From Caldimonas tepidiphila (GTDB lineage: Bacteria; Pseudomonadota; Gammaproteobacteria; Burkholderiales; Burkholderiaceae_C), in assembly GCF_003569765.1 (NCBI RefSeq), contig NZ_QXMG01000038.1, positions 1-58,966 of the forward strand: a stretch of DNA of 58,966 nt. The letters run 5' to 3'. Below, piece after piece: positions 36,965-46,033 of the stretch. Position 1 is the stretch's first letter, and the number at the start of each line of letters is the position of its first letter. A program made the position numbers and the translations under genes. The notes under the pieces were generated by a model that worked only from the letters and a program-made list of their open reading frames with translations, made no database searches and had not been told where the DNA came from.

Positions 36965-38155
36965 TTAGCGGCCGTTAGCAGCCTTTAGAAACTCCTCAAG
37001 ACGCTGGTTCTGCACCTGATCAAGTTCGCCATCGATCCACTTTGCATAGTGCTTGAGGAACATTTGGACAGAATGTCCCATGCGTTTAGCAGCCGCTGCG
37101 GGTGTTACGCCGGCCATGAGCATCATGGTGGCAAAGGTGTGGCGCAGTTGGTAGGGGCTGCGGTAGCGGATCCCGAGCGCTTTTAGGGCAGGAGTCCAGT
37201 AGCTGCGGCGAAAGGCCCGCTCCTCATCCCAGGGTGCTCCGTAGCGGGGGTCCAGGAACACGTGGCGCCCCGCGACGTAGGTGTGGGGCTTCTGGCGACT
37301 CAGCGCCGCAATGGCCACCGAATTGAGAGGCACGTGCCGGTGACGCTTCGTCTTTGTCTGCTCTTTTTCCTCCCCACGGACGTTCGCCCGGTGGATCAGG
37401 ATAGTTCCGAGGTCCCAGTTCACCGCTTGCCAAAGGGCCCCGTAAATCTCACTGGTGCGGAGACCCGCATGTGCCCAGAAGTCAGTTAGATTAGCCACCG
37501 GCTCAGGGTAGTGCTTATGCATGTAGTCGATGATGCGACTGACTTCTTGCACATCGAAGGGATCGGGTTCCGGTTCCTGGTAGTCAGACCGAAGCTCTTC
37601 GTTTGCCGCGATGTTCACATCGATCAGGCCATCGAGTACGGCGACGTGCATTGCCTTACAGAGCACCGAAAGGTAGTTGTTTGCAGTCTTCCCTTTGCCG
37701 GGGAACTTCGTAATGGCGTACTGAAGATGGCTGTACAGCAGCTCGTCGATTGGGGTCTCGGCGACTTTGACGTTCCCACCTGCTTCCCGAGCTGACCGCT
37801 TCCAGAACCGAGTGGCGCTTTCATATCCAGCGCGAGTTGATTTCTCGATCTTTGCAATGGACAGGTAGTGATCTAGTTGTTGTCCTACAGTTCGCTTGGT
37901 CGCCTTCAAGTGGGCGGCTGCTGCAAGTACATCAGCGTCGTGCGGGAAACGTTTGGCCATTTCGAACACGCCTAGACGAATCTCTGTCTTGATGTCCGCC
38001 ACCAAGCGCGCTGCGGCACGGATGTTTGGCGGAGTGGGTTGCATGACGATTCCGTCAACCTCAAAGGTCTTTTTGTACCGAATTTTCCCCACGGTGAAGC
38101 TGATGCGAATGGAGTTTTCTCGAATCTCCACACCCGGAACACATTTCATTGCCAT
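36965..38155 (-). CDS. Tyrosine recombinase / phage-type integrase
   Basis: Site-specific recombinase of 396 residues with an N-terminal arm-binding domain (DUF3596-like, KYKKTFEVDG type), a SAM-like core-binding domain and a catalytic domain. The active-site residues are in AHAGLRTSEI (Arg), YQLRHTFATMM (His-x-x-Arg) and GHSVQMFLKHYAKW (His, Tyr). ATG 38155 overlaps the excisionase gene by 10 bases; a GTG at 38167 is an alternative. It probably inserted the island, perhaps at tRNA-His. Confidence 0.92.
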   Translation of the reverse strand: MAMKCVPGVEIRENSIRISFTVGKIRYKKTFEVDGIVMQPTPPNIRAAARLVADIKTEIRLGVFEMAKRFPHDADVLAAAAHLKATKRTVGQQLDHYLSIAKIEKSTRAGYESATRFWKRSAREAGGNVKVAETPIDELLYSHLQYAITKFPGKGKTANNYLSVLCKAMHVAVLDGLIDVNIAANEELRSDYQEPEPDPFDVQEVSRIIDYMHKHYPEPVANLTDFWAHAGLRTSEIYGALWQAVNWDLGTILIHRANVRGEEKEQTKTKRHRHVPLNSVAIAALSRQKPHTYVAGRHVFLDPRYGAPWDEERAFRRSYWTPALKALGIRYRSPYQLRHTFATMMLMAGVTPAAAAKRMGHSVQMFLKHYAKWIDGELDQVQNQRLEEFLKAANGR

Positions 38156-38340
38156 GGTTTCACCCACTTCGTGTAGCCCATGATGTCGATATAGATGCGA
38201 CCGTCAGGGCCGCGCTCCCATTGGTGATGCTCGAGCCACACTCCATTCTCGATTTTTCGGCGAATAGCCTTTGGCGTCAGGCCAGTCATCGCTGCAGCTT
38301 TGTCGACCGTTACGAAGCGCGCGAATGCGATGTGCTCCAT
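38146..38340 (-). CDS. Excisionase-family DNA-binding protein
   Basis: A 64-residue winged-helix protein starting MEHIAFARFVTVDKAAAMTG and ending with the family RKIENGVWLEHHQW and GRIYIDIMGYTKWV. AAAGG stands 6 bases before the ATG. It is coupled to the integrase and probably directs excision; upstream in-frame starts exist but lack homology. Confidence 0.85.
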   Translation of the reverse strand: MEHIAFARFVTVDKAAAMTGLTPKAIRRKIENGVWLEHHQWERGPDGRIYIDIMGYTKWVKPWQ

Positions 38341-38455
38341 CACGATGCCTTTGCACTCTTCGACAGCAGCGGGGAAGCAGCTGCCTTTTGGCGACTCGAT
38401 GCTTTGGGGGACGTGCGAGCGCGCTGCGCTGTTCACATCTCGTGGGAATGACATT

Positions 38456-39691
38456 TCAGTAAGCCTCCGTGTCATCCGCAATCATGTAGGCGACAGTGTC
38501 GAGGTAGATACGAGATCGTCGGTTGTCGAAGCCGAGAGCGGCCAAGTTGTCGTCCGTCGCAGCCCACCAGCGCACTCGAAACTGATCCAGCAGGACCCAC
38601 TGCCGCATCAACTCATTCGGCACGACGTAGCGGTAAATATCGGTGTTGGCGAACACACTTTCAGATCCGAAAGTGTATTGATCCGATTTGCGCAGGACCC
38701 CCCAGTCGTGCATTAGCTTGTCGATACTTTTTCGCGCAGAAAACTCGTATGTCTCTTCGTCGCTGACCTCCGCCTTCTCCGCCTCTCGGGGCAACCAGCC
38801 TCCACGGATCTCGATCGTTGCGATCGGCTTTGCAGAGCGATCTTTGCGGGGATCGTTGGTCCAGAGAACGCCGACTCGATAAAGTAGTTGAGCCTTTACG
38901 AGTTGATTGATGGCGTGTGCCAAGCGTTCGTGCAGACTGGCAGAGCACGCCGCCTCGACAGCCGTTCCGGCTAAGACTTCTTGCGCGAAATAGGTGTTTG
39001 GATCTAGCCTCTCAGGAGCTACTGCGAAGCGAACGTGCGCGGTTCGACCTTTCCCGATTGGCATGAAGCTAGTCTCGTGGACAGGGTTTTCGCCCTTCGC
39101 ACAGTTGCGGTAGGGGCCAGAGACTGCACACGGGTCCACTCCGCCGTAGGCCTTGAAGTTTTGACGGCTTAGGAGATGGAAGTATGTCTGCAACGCGTCA
39201 CTTTGTGCCTGCTCCAGACTAATCCGGTGACGGAGCGGACTGCAGGCGTCGAGCATCCCCGCGAGATTGGCAGGCCCTGGGTGCAACTCGTGGTTCCGAC
39301 GCGTTCCTTCTACCGTTACCGTTATCCCGATAAAGCCGTGGGAGACCGGTACTAGGTCGGTGATCCGGTCCGGGCTCACTTGGTAAGTCATTGCACCTGT
39401 CTTTCGCTTCTCGTCCTTGGGTGTGAGGTCCACCAACAGCTTCTGCTCCACGAGGGCAGCGATGGCAGCTGCGATCTCACTTTTCAGGAAGAGGCGCTTG
39501 GCCAGTCGGCGTTGCACTGCTCGCTCGGCATGCGTGCATCCGCGGACGGTACCCTGTTTGGTATTGTCGACGCCGGAGCAGAGGGCGATGTAGACAGCGG
39601 GAAAGACGGGTTGTGAGTGCTTCTGGCTCGCAGCCTTGAGGCCGCTAAGACTCACTTCGAAAAAACCTTGGCGTTTGGCTTTAGTGCTCAT
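38456..39691 (-). CDS. Hypothetical protein, possible replication initiator or regulator of the mobile element
   Basis: A 411-residue protein of unknown family. It has a long alpha-helical N-terminal part (MSTKAKRQGFFEVSLSGLKA), a region suggestive of winged-helix DNA binding (RRLAKRLFLKSEIAAAIAAL) and a C-terminal domain rich in Trp and Tyr. It lies directly upstream of the excisionase and integrase on the same strand. A cluster of TTCAA repeats resembling iterons lies 90-150 bases upstream, so a Rep-like function is possible; this is inference. Confidence 0.6.
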   Translation of the reverse strand: MSTKAKRQGFFEVSLSGLKAASQKHSQPVFPAVYIALCSGVDNTKQGTVRGCTHAERAVQRRLAKRLFLKSEIAAAIAALVEQKLLVDLTPKDEKRKTGAMTYQVSPDRITDLVPVSHGFIGITVTVEGTRRNHELHPGPANLAGMLDACSPLRHRISLEQAQSDALQTYFHLLSRQNFKAYGGVDPCAVSGPYRNCAKGENPVHETSFMPIGKGRTAHVRFAVAPERLDPNTYFAQEVLAGTAVEAACSASLHERLAHAINQLVKAQLLYRVGVLWTNDPRKDRSAKPIATIEIRGGWLPREAEKAEVSDEETYEFSARKSIDKLMHDWGVLRKSDQYTFGSESVFANTDIYRYVVPNELMRQWVLLDQFRVRWWAATDDNLAALGFDNRRSRIYLDTVAYMIADDTEAY

Positions 39692-39777
39692 CTCTTGATC
39701 AGAGGATGGTTTTGCAAGGACGTTCTATGCCTCGCTGACCCATGGTTGCATCCTGTTCAAGGTCGTTTGGGTGTTTG

Positions 39778-39842
39778 TGTCGAACCCGTTGAACGGGTTG
39801 AACATCCTTGACGCCCTTGAACCTTCTTGAATCCTTGAAGTG
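39778..39842. repeat. Iteron-like TTCAA repeats
   Basis: On the minus strand the stretch holds seven successive short repeats: TTCAAGGA, TTCAAGAAGG, TTCAAGGGCG, TCAAGGATG, TTCAACCCG, TTCAACGGG and TTCGACAC. Spacing is 8-10 bases, near one helical turn, as for binding of a protein on one face of the DNA. It lies upstream of the gene at 38456-39691. Confidence 0.55.
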
Positions 39843-39860
39843 CTCGCTCGCAGTGCTACT

Positions 39861-40274
39861 TCAGGTTGTCGCTCCTGACCACGAAAGTGGTGGAAGCCGA
39901 GAGCAGTTGGGGAGTGAGTCGGAATCCGGCGAGAGCGGTGGCCAGGAACGGATCGGCGGTGGCCTCATCTGTTTAGCCCACCAGAGGCAGTTGTGCGCGA
40001 TGCAGTACAGTTTCGGAGTCGCAGAAGTAAGCACTGTTGCCGCTTCTGCGATTTCCACGGCTGGCAGATTTTGGAGAACGCCGAGTACGCTCAGCGCGCT
40101 GAGATCGATGGCCAGTTTATGGAGACCTAGTTCGATTCCCTGGGCATCGCGCTCTGGGCGCTTACCGAGTTCGATCCAGCGCTCTAGCGGGATCAGCGTC
40201 GTTGCCAGAGTCGGATCTTTTAACGCCCTGCGAATGTGGGCGATTCCATCGTTGAAGTTCTCAAGCGTAGGCAC
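39861..40274 (-). CDS. Hypothetical protein of the mobile element
   Basis: A 137-residue protein starting at a GTG (40274) with GGAG 5 bases upstream. The N-terminal 95 residues have good composition (NFNDGIAHIRRALKDP, LGLHKLAIDLSALSVLG); the C-terminus is proline-rich and may be an altered end. No family recognised. Confidence 0.45.
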   Translation of the reverse strand: MPTLENFNDGIAHIRRALKDPTLATTLIPLERWIELGKRPERDAQGIELGLHKLAIDLSALSVLGVLQNLPAVEIAEAATVLTSATPKLYCIAHNCLWWAKQMRPPPIRSWPPLSPDSDSLPNCSRLPPLSWSGATT

Positions 40275-40625
40275 GCAGGCTCCTTTTGAGCTGCGTTCGT
40301 GCCGAGAGAGACGGTGAAATGCCAAAGGGCCACGCGCGACTCAAGGCGACGAACACAGCGTTCGTCGAACCCCAAAGTCACGGTGGCCCCCGTGGTTGCT
40401 CCGCGTGGCCCCCAGGCAGCAGTTGGGAATGCGCTGCCTGAGTCGATGTGGCCCGGTCCCAGGGAGACAGGCCGTCCTTGATATTATTTTGTGGGAGCTT
40501 GAGATGGAGTCTATGCGTGTGGGGAACCCATCGCCAAGCGGATAGTTGCTCCGAAGCAACAGCCTCTGACCGCTGGTGTTGGACGAGTGCGTTGCATACA
40601 ACGTCCCGAGCCCAGCAGCAGCCCA
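40275..40625. other. Non-coding stretch before IS debris
   Basis: No coding region is supported in these 351 bases. It lies between the mobile-element genes and the truncated transposase fragments and probably consists of element ends. Confidence 0.35.
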
Positions 40626-40782
40626 ATGGTGCAGCTCCTAGTGAGCGAGCACCGGCTGCCGATTACGCGAGCCTGCACGGCGGCGGGCTTGTCGCGGGCG
40701 GCGTACTACAGGACGCCGGCCTTGCCCCAGGACAGGGATGCCGAGGTGATCGATGCACTCAGCGAGGTGGTCAATGAGCTCC
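40626..40782 (+). pseudogene. IS3 family OrfB N-terminal fragment
   Basis: From ATG 40626 the frame reads MVQLLVSEHRLPITRACTAA, then GLSRAAYYRTP and DRDAEVIDALSEVV, the start of an IS3-type OrfB. After about 50 residues similarity stops abruptly at a junction with a fragment of a different element on the other strand. Confidence 0.6.
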
Positions 40783-40826
40783 TTGGGGATCGGCGGCAAC
40801 TCCGCCTTCGTCTTCCTGCTCGGCAT
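40770..40826 (-). pseudogene. IS256 family transposase N-terminal fragment
   Basis: About 19 residues, MPSRKTKAELPPIPKELID, match the N-terminus of IS256-type transposases and end at the junction with the IS3 fragment. Only the start of the gene remains. Confidence 0.5.
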
Positions 40827-40852
40827 GGGATCTCCAGTGGTCATGCTATGCC

Positions 40853-41353
40853 TCACACACAAAAATCCTGATAGGCTCGGTGACGGAGTTCGGGCGTGTG
40901 GCCCGTTGGCGCGAAACCCCGCACCAAGGCCGTGTCCTGGCGCACCGCAGTCTCGTCTCCCCAGTAGATCTCGCCACGTTCGACCTTGGCTCGCCGCTCG
41001 ATCGCCGGGTATTCCTCGTCGAGCCAGCGCTGCATGTCAGCGGGACGCTGCTCGATGGCGGCCTTGACCGGCCGCTGAGGGGTAAGGCCCCAGGAGTGCA
41101 GGTAATCCATAACGGTGCGCAGCGGCATGTCCACACCGAAGCGCGACTTCACGGCGGCTTGTACGGCGCACCGACTCCACAGCGTAAACTGCAGCGACAC
41201 CGCCGAGGGCCGCCCGTCGCGCACGATCTCGCGCAACCTTGCCTCCTCAACCGACTCAAGCGTGCGCCCGGAGCCCAGCACCCGACCGCAGCGGGCCGAG
41301 TCCGTGTGCTCCAGCGTGGGCGAGCCCAGGTTGAAGCGGCGCACCCAGTTCAT
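40853..41353 (-). pseudogene. IS630 family transposase fragment
   Basis: About 166 residues of an IS630-type transposase, with RRWLDEEYPAIERRA-like spacing, VERGEIYWGDETAVRQD holding the first catalytic Asp of the DDE triad, and GFAPTGHTPEL. The frame is closed just upstream by TAG and lost downstream after the last motif, so both ends are missing. Confidence 0.75.
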
Positions 41354-41550
41354 GATGGTGGAGCGCGACAGTCGTCGCGGTCGCTATTCAAACGTCAGAC
41401 AGGTGGGGCAGCGGGCGTGACACCCGATCGCTGGGGGGACACTGCTGCACTTTGCCCAGAGGGGCCAGTGATCCTCATTCCAGCGAAAACTCCGACCGGG
41501 ACGCAGTGCGATCGGGGCGGACGGCCCGTGCCCCGACCGACTCCCCCATT

Positions 41551-43662
41551 TCAGCCGTTGGCACCGGCCGCTACGGCTGCCCTCTGCTGCCAGTCGGTGT
41601 CCAGGTGGCGCTGGAGTAGAGCGATCACCGCCTCCTGGTGCGCGAGCAGTTTCTGGTCGTCCCAGCGTTCATGGGCATAGATCAGGGCGCCCTTGAGCGA
41701 ATCGAGCCTCAGTCGACTCATGTCTCGGAACCGCGCCCGCTTCTCCTCGTAGGACTTGTTGCCGAACTCGGAATTGACGCTGCGCGACACCAGCATCAGG
41801 TTGCCGAACGCATCAAGCCATTCCTCGCCGACCGTGCGCTCGCGCCCCGGGGGCGGGTTCTGCGGGAAGACATGCTCGACCGAGTTGCGTGCGGTGATGC
41901 GGAACTGCGCGAGCGTTTCCGACGTGATGTGGCTGGAAGCGGGCAGCGCGTTGGCCGCCGTCGCATCCGAGTACGCGCTCCAGAGCACGTACTCGAGCTT
42001 GTAGAACCAGTAATGGGGGAAGGCCACGCCGAGCCTCTGCTCTGCAAGGACGTCGCATCGGAGGGCCGCCCGCGACAGCCAAGGCTCGGCGATGAAGTCG
42101 CGCGAGCGCTGCACCAGCGGGCGCTCGTCCCCAGCGCACAGCAGGTGGTTGTCCAGGTGCCGCAGGAAGGCAGTGCGGCGCGCCGGGGACGCGCACGGCT
42201 CGCCATGCAGGAAGGCCAGCAGCGGCGTGACCCAATACTGCGTCGTGATCTGCTGCGAGTGGTAGAGCATACTCTGCAGCAGCGAGAAGGCCTTGAGGGC
42301 CTCGGGCTCGTCCCGGTCGCGCAGCAGGCTCGTGCTGTTATTGGATGTGACGAGCCGCAGCTTGCGGATGCGGTGGACTTCCTCCTCGCCGTCGTTCACC
42401 CACTTGACGATGTGCTTGTCGAACAGGTAGCGCAGCTCCCACAGCAGCGCGATGAAGCTCCTGGCTTCCTCCGCGCCCGCCGAGGCCCCGAAGAAGCGCT
42501 GCTCGAAGATGGCCAGCAGGTCCTTGTCGGCGATGCGGTCAAGGTCCTCGCGGTCCTTGCGGAACAGCCAGACGCGCAGCACATGCTGCAGCAGCACGGG
42601 GAAGCCGAAGATGCTGCGCACTGCGCCGGGCTCGTCCTCGTTCCCGGCGGGGCTGTCCTGCGGTGTGGAGGGCGCAGGGTGCCGTGCCTCCGCAGGGGGG
42701 CTTCGGAGGATGGCCTCGAGCGAGAGCGTCTCGGCCTGCCCCGGCTGCGGGGCCTCGACGCGCCGCAGGAACTCGAGGACGCGGCTTGCGCTCGCCAGCG
42801 CCTCCGCGCCGTCCTCGCTGGCCGCGTTGTCGAAAAGCGAGGTGACGCGCAGACGGTCCGACCCGGCGCCCGCTGCGACCAGCTGCGCGAGGTTCTTCTC
42901 CACGTAGCCGTTCATGCCGGCGCAGGCCTCCCAGAGCCGGGCGTAGGACGCGCGCTCGGCCTCGTCGAGCAGCGCCAGCATCCGCGCCTTCAGGATATCG
43001 TGGTGCTGCAATTGCACGCCACGGTTGTTGATGACCTCGAACAGCTTGTTCAGGTCGGTGTGCGCCGGCACCCGTGTCTGCACCAGCCGGACGCGATCGA
43101 GCAGGAAGCGGCCGAACTGCTCCAGCCCGACCCGACGATCCCGGCTGTCGAGGAAGCTGCGGATCTCGTTCTCCGCGTCGAGGATCGATTGCAGCCCGCG
43201 CGCGTCCTCGGCCGAGTCGGCCACCGGTGCGCCCGTCGCCTGCACGCAGCCGTCGAGATAGCGGTTGACCGAATCGCGGATTGCGAACTCCAGCCGCGGC
43301 AGCAGCCGGTCGCCGCGGCTCACCTGGAGGAAGCGCCCGAGTTCCTCGTGACCCGCTCCCCACACCCGGGCGATCAGCCAGAGCGTCGTGAAGCGCTGCT
43401 GCCCGTCGATTAGCTCGAGCACGCAGTCCCGGCCACCGCGGTCGCCCTCGCGGTCCATGACCAGCGTGCCGCCGAGGTAGTAGATCGGCTCCCCTCGCTC
43501 GCAGGCCGCGAGCAGGTCGGTCATCAGCGTGCGGACCTGGTCGCGGCCCCAGACGTAGAGGCGCTGGTAGATCGGCACCCGGAAGCGCCAGCCCCGCTCG
43601 ACGATCGTGCTCAGCGTCAGCAGCTCGGACTGGGGAGCCGGGGGCAGGGGGTGTTCAGACAT
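41551..43662 (-). CDS. DUF262-DUF1524 protein (GmrSD-like nuclease)
   Basis: A 703-residue protein with the arrangement of GmrSD-type modification-dependent restriction enzymes. The DUF262 (ParB/Srx-like NTPase) half has VPIYQRLYVWGRDQV (about 29-43) and IDGQQRFTTLW (85-95). The C-terminal DUF1524 part has the His-Me finger motif NSVEHVFPQNP (about 595) and GNLMLVSRSVNSEFGNKSYEEKR. The ATG overlaps the stop of the upstream DUF262 gene by 8 bases. It is expected to attack modified phage DNA; other DUF262 systems act differently, so the target is unknown. Confidence 0.85.
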   Translation of the reverse strand: MSEHPLPPAPQSELLTLSTIVERGWRFRVPIYQRLYVWGRDQVRTLMTDLLAACERGEPIYYLGGTLVMDREGDRGGRDCVLELIDGQQRFTTLWLIARVWGAGHEELGRFLQVSRGDRLLPRLEFAIRDSVNRYLDGCVQATGAPVADSAEDARGLQSILDAENEIRSFLDSRDRRVGLEQFGRFLLDRVRLVQTRVPAHTDLNKLFEVINNRGVQLQHHDILKARMLALLDEAERASYARLWEACAGMNGYVEKNLAQLVAAGAGSDRLRVTSLFDNAASEDGAEALASASRVLEFLRRVEAPQPGQAETLSLEAILRSPPAEARHPAPSTPQDSPAGNEDEPGAVRSIFGFPVLLQHVLRVWLFRKDREDLDRIADKDLLAIFEQRFFGASAGAEEARSFIALLWELRYLFDKHIVKWVNDGEEEVHRIRKLRLVTSNNSTSLLRDRDEPEALKAFSLLQSMLYHSQQITTQYWVTPLLAFLHGEPCASPARRTAFLRHLDNHLLCAGDERPLVQRSRDFIAEPWLSRAALRCDVLAEQRLGVAFPHYWFYKLEYVLWSAYSDATAANALPASSHITSETLAQFRITARNSVEHVFPQNPPPGRERTVGEEWLDAFGNLMLVSRSVNSEFGNKSYEEKRARFRDMSRLRLDSLKGALIYAHERWDDQKLLAHQEAVIALLQRHLDTDWQQRAAVAAGANG

Positions 43663-45143
43663 TCGAGGCCTCGATGCGTTCGTTCATCCACTGGTGCTTG
43701 TGCTGCAGGCCGGCCGTGTCCGGCTGCCCGTAGTAGCGCAACACGGCGGCCTTGTAGCGGCCCCGCACGTCGCGGCCGACGCCGACCTCCCGGTCGCGCC
43801 TCGCGTACCGCTCCTCGACCCCGGTGACGGCGGCGAGGTGTTCCATCACCTCGTCGGGCGTGAAGGCGGCGGCGATCACGTCGAGCAGGTTGGGCCGGCC
43901 GTCCCGGAAGAAGTTGCGCGCGGTCTCACGCATCACGTAGCGCTGCTCGATGCGGATGCTGCCGAGCACATGCTCCAGGCGCAGGCCGAACTCCGGCAGC
44001 CGCTCGCAGCCGAAGCGGTCCGCGTACATCAGCGAGGCCAGCAGGAAGGCCTCGCGCAGGTAGACCGAGATCTCGGGAAAGACCGCCCGGTACAGCTCGC
44101 GCCAGCCGCCGGTCTGCGGCGCGTCCGCATCGAGCAGCTCGCGGATCAGCGCGGCGTACTTGTCGGCGTACAGGAAGAAGCCGAGGCCGCGCGAGATCGG
44201 CTGGCGCAGCGCGAAGGGCAGCTCGGCCGCGCGTCCGTCGAGGGCCAGCGGCAGCGTCTGCAGCGTGCATCCGCCGCCGGCGCCGAAGACCAGCGCGCTG
44301 CCCAGCCGGTTGCCGCGCGAGATGCAGCGGCACCCTGGCGGCGCCCTCCGGCGGCTTGCGCGCGCGGGCCTGGAACTCGTGCAGCAGCGCGTCGTGCGAC
44401 TCGCCCCCGACGTCGCGCCCCACCCAGCGGCGCCCGCGCCACAGGAAGAGGTTGAAGAGCGCCGGCGCGTAGTCCCCCGGCAGGTCGAGCACCGGCTTGT
44501 CCTGCTGCTGGAAGCGCTCCCAGCGCCGCGCGCCGTCGAGTTCGAGCGCGTCGCCGCCGCCGTCGGCCCGGATCGCCCGCAGGTGATGTGCCTTGAGCAG
44601 GTCGGTCGCATGCAGCCGCACGCCCCGGTGGTTCTGCGTGTCGAAGAACGCGAAGGCGAGATCCTGCGTCGGGACCTCGATGACCGTGAAGCACAGGTGG
44701 CGGAAGATGTCAGGCTGCAGCGCACCGGCTTCCTTGCGGAAGCATTCCAGCGCCCGGTGGATGTTGTGCCGCGACTCCACCGAGCGGTAGCTCAACTCGG
44801 TGCCGGGAGGCAGTTCGCCGCGGAGATGCCAGTGGAGGATGCACAGCGCGGTCAGGCGCTGCTGGCCGTCGATGATGTAGCGGTGGCCTTCCTTGCGGTG
44901 CAGCAGCACCGTGCCCAGGTAGTAGCGCGTGTTCCTCGCCGAGGCAACGTAGTCCCTCAGGTCGCCAATCAGCTGCCGGACCTTGTCCTCGCCCCACACG
45001 AATCCCCGCTGGTACTGGTCGATCGCGAGGGGCGCTGGCTCCTCGGCCGTGAGCAGCTCATCGAAGGTTCTGACTTGGGGATTTTTCATTTCCAGGAAGG
45101 GAAGTTCCTGAGGCGATTCGGGGCGAGGCGGAATGTCGTCCAT
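43655..45143 (-). pseudogene. DUF262 protein, one frameshift
   Basis: The two parts of this gene are clear. From ATG 45143 the first frame carries AIDQYQRGFVWGEDKV and IDGQQRLTAL (DUF262) and runs to about KPPEG. A second frame continues from APPGCRCISRGNRLGSALVF to the stop at 43655. The switch falls near 44343-44347 in a GGG run and one extra base explains it; total length is 3n+1 and a corrected product would have 495 residues. No DUF1524 motif is seen. It may be a true frameshift or a homopolymer error. It lies 103 bases after the CRISPR array on the same strand. Confidence 0.75.
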
Positions 45144-45245
45144 GGGGTCAGGAGTACGGTGCGGAGAGGGAACTGCGCGGTTTCCCTCTCCTTTGTGAAT
45201 CGGGCAGCGAAAGACCAAGGCAGGAGCCGCAACGTACCCGCAGAA

Positions 45246-45813
45246 ATCTCAATCCCCTTCGGAAATCGGGGGTCCAGAACGAAGATCGAGGAGCGCCTGA
45301 AGCGCCTTGAGGAGTCTCAATCCCCTTCGGAAATCGGGGAGCCAGAACCAGGAAAGGCACCTATCCGAAGCGCAGCAAGTCTCAATCCCCTTCGGAAATC
45401 GGGGAGCCAGAACACCACGGCCAAGAACCGCGAGCTGACCATCAAGTCTCAATCCCCTTCGGAAATCGGGGAGCCAGAACCCTGAGCCGGAACTCCCAAA
45501 GACAGAGAAAGTGTCTCAATCCCCTTCGGAAATCGGGGAGCCAGAACTTAAGATGTTCTCGCAGTTCTGGGCGATGCTGTCTCAATCCCCTTCGGAAATC
45601 GGGGAGCCAGAACAGAAGAGGCGTGCAACGCGCTTCTTTGAGGCGTCTCAATCCCCTTCGGAAATCGGGGAGCCAGAACTGAATGAGAAGCTGGGCCAAC
45701 ACCGTGATTTGGTCTCAATCCCCTTCGGAAATCGGGGAGCCAGAACGAAAAAGAGCACCTCGACTATCTGCGACAAACGTCTCAATCCCCTTCGGAAATC
45801 GGGGAGCCAGAAC
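45246..45813 (-). CRISPR. Type III-associated CRISPR array, 9 repeats
   Basis: Nine 35-bp repeats start at 45246, 45314, 45379, 45446, 45513, 45579, 45645, 45712 and 45779, with eight spacers of 30-33 bases. Eight repeats are identical; the one at 45246 is altered at its first base and near its 3' side (GGGGGTCC instead of GGGGAGCC), so it is the leader-distal end. On the minus strand the repeat begins GTTCTGGCTCCCCG and ends GGGGATTGAGAC, so Cas6 cutting would leave the 8-nt tag ATTGAGAC. The array is transcribed away from the cas genes on the minus strand. Confidence 0.97.
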
Positions 45814-46033
45814 TCTAGCGTGTAACCCCCTATGGAATCAAGCACTTGCAAGGGGTTTGCGGACAGCGCGGCCGGTTTGCCGCATTTTTCAGCATCGACC
45901 CTGTCGCACCGCCCGAAAAATGCCGAAAAGTCCTTTGAAATCAATCTGCTGACAGCTCGATGCGAACGGTTCCCGTTCACGGTCTCCTGTTGGCAGGAAG
46001 GGCGCAGGCCGGCGGGCGCTGCGCCCCGCCCGC
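45814..46033 (-). promoter_or_regulatory. CRISPR leader region
   Basis: 220 bases between the last cas gene and the first repeat, with lower GC than its surroundings. Near the repeat an inverted repeat AACCCC-N21-GGGGTT (minus strand) encloses TTGCAAGTGCTTGATT, and GGGGTTACA (45821-45829 complement) recurs in the cas operon leader. A second pair, GCATTTTTC and GAAAAATGC, lies farther from the array. No coding region is supported. Confidence 0.7.

Noticed and set aside
45442-45702. Repetitive protein with FWLPDFRRGLR repeats
   Set aside because: This is translation of the CRISPR repeats; the 35-bp periodicity and unique spacers show an array, not a gene.
45890-45945. Rho-independent terminator in the CRISPR leader
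   Set aside because: GCATTTTTC and GAAAAATGC can pair but the stem is AT-rich with a loop of more than 30 bases and no T-run follows.
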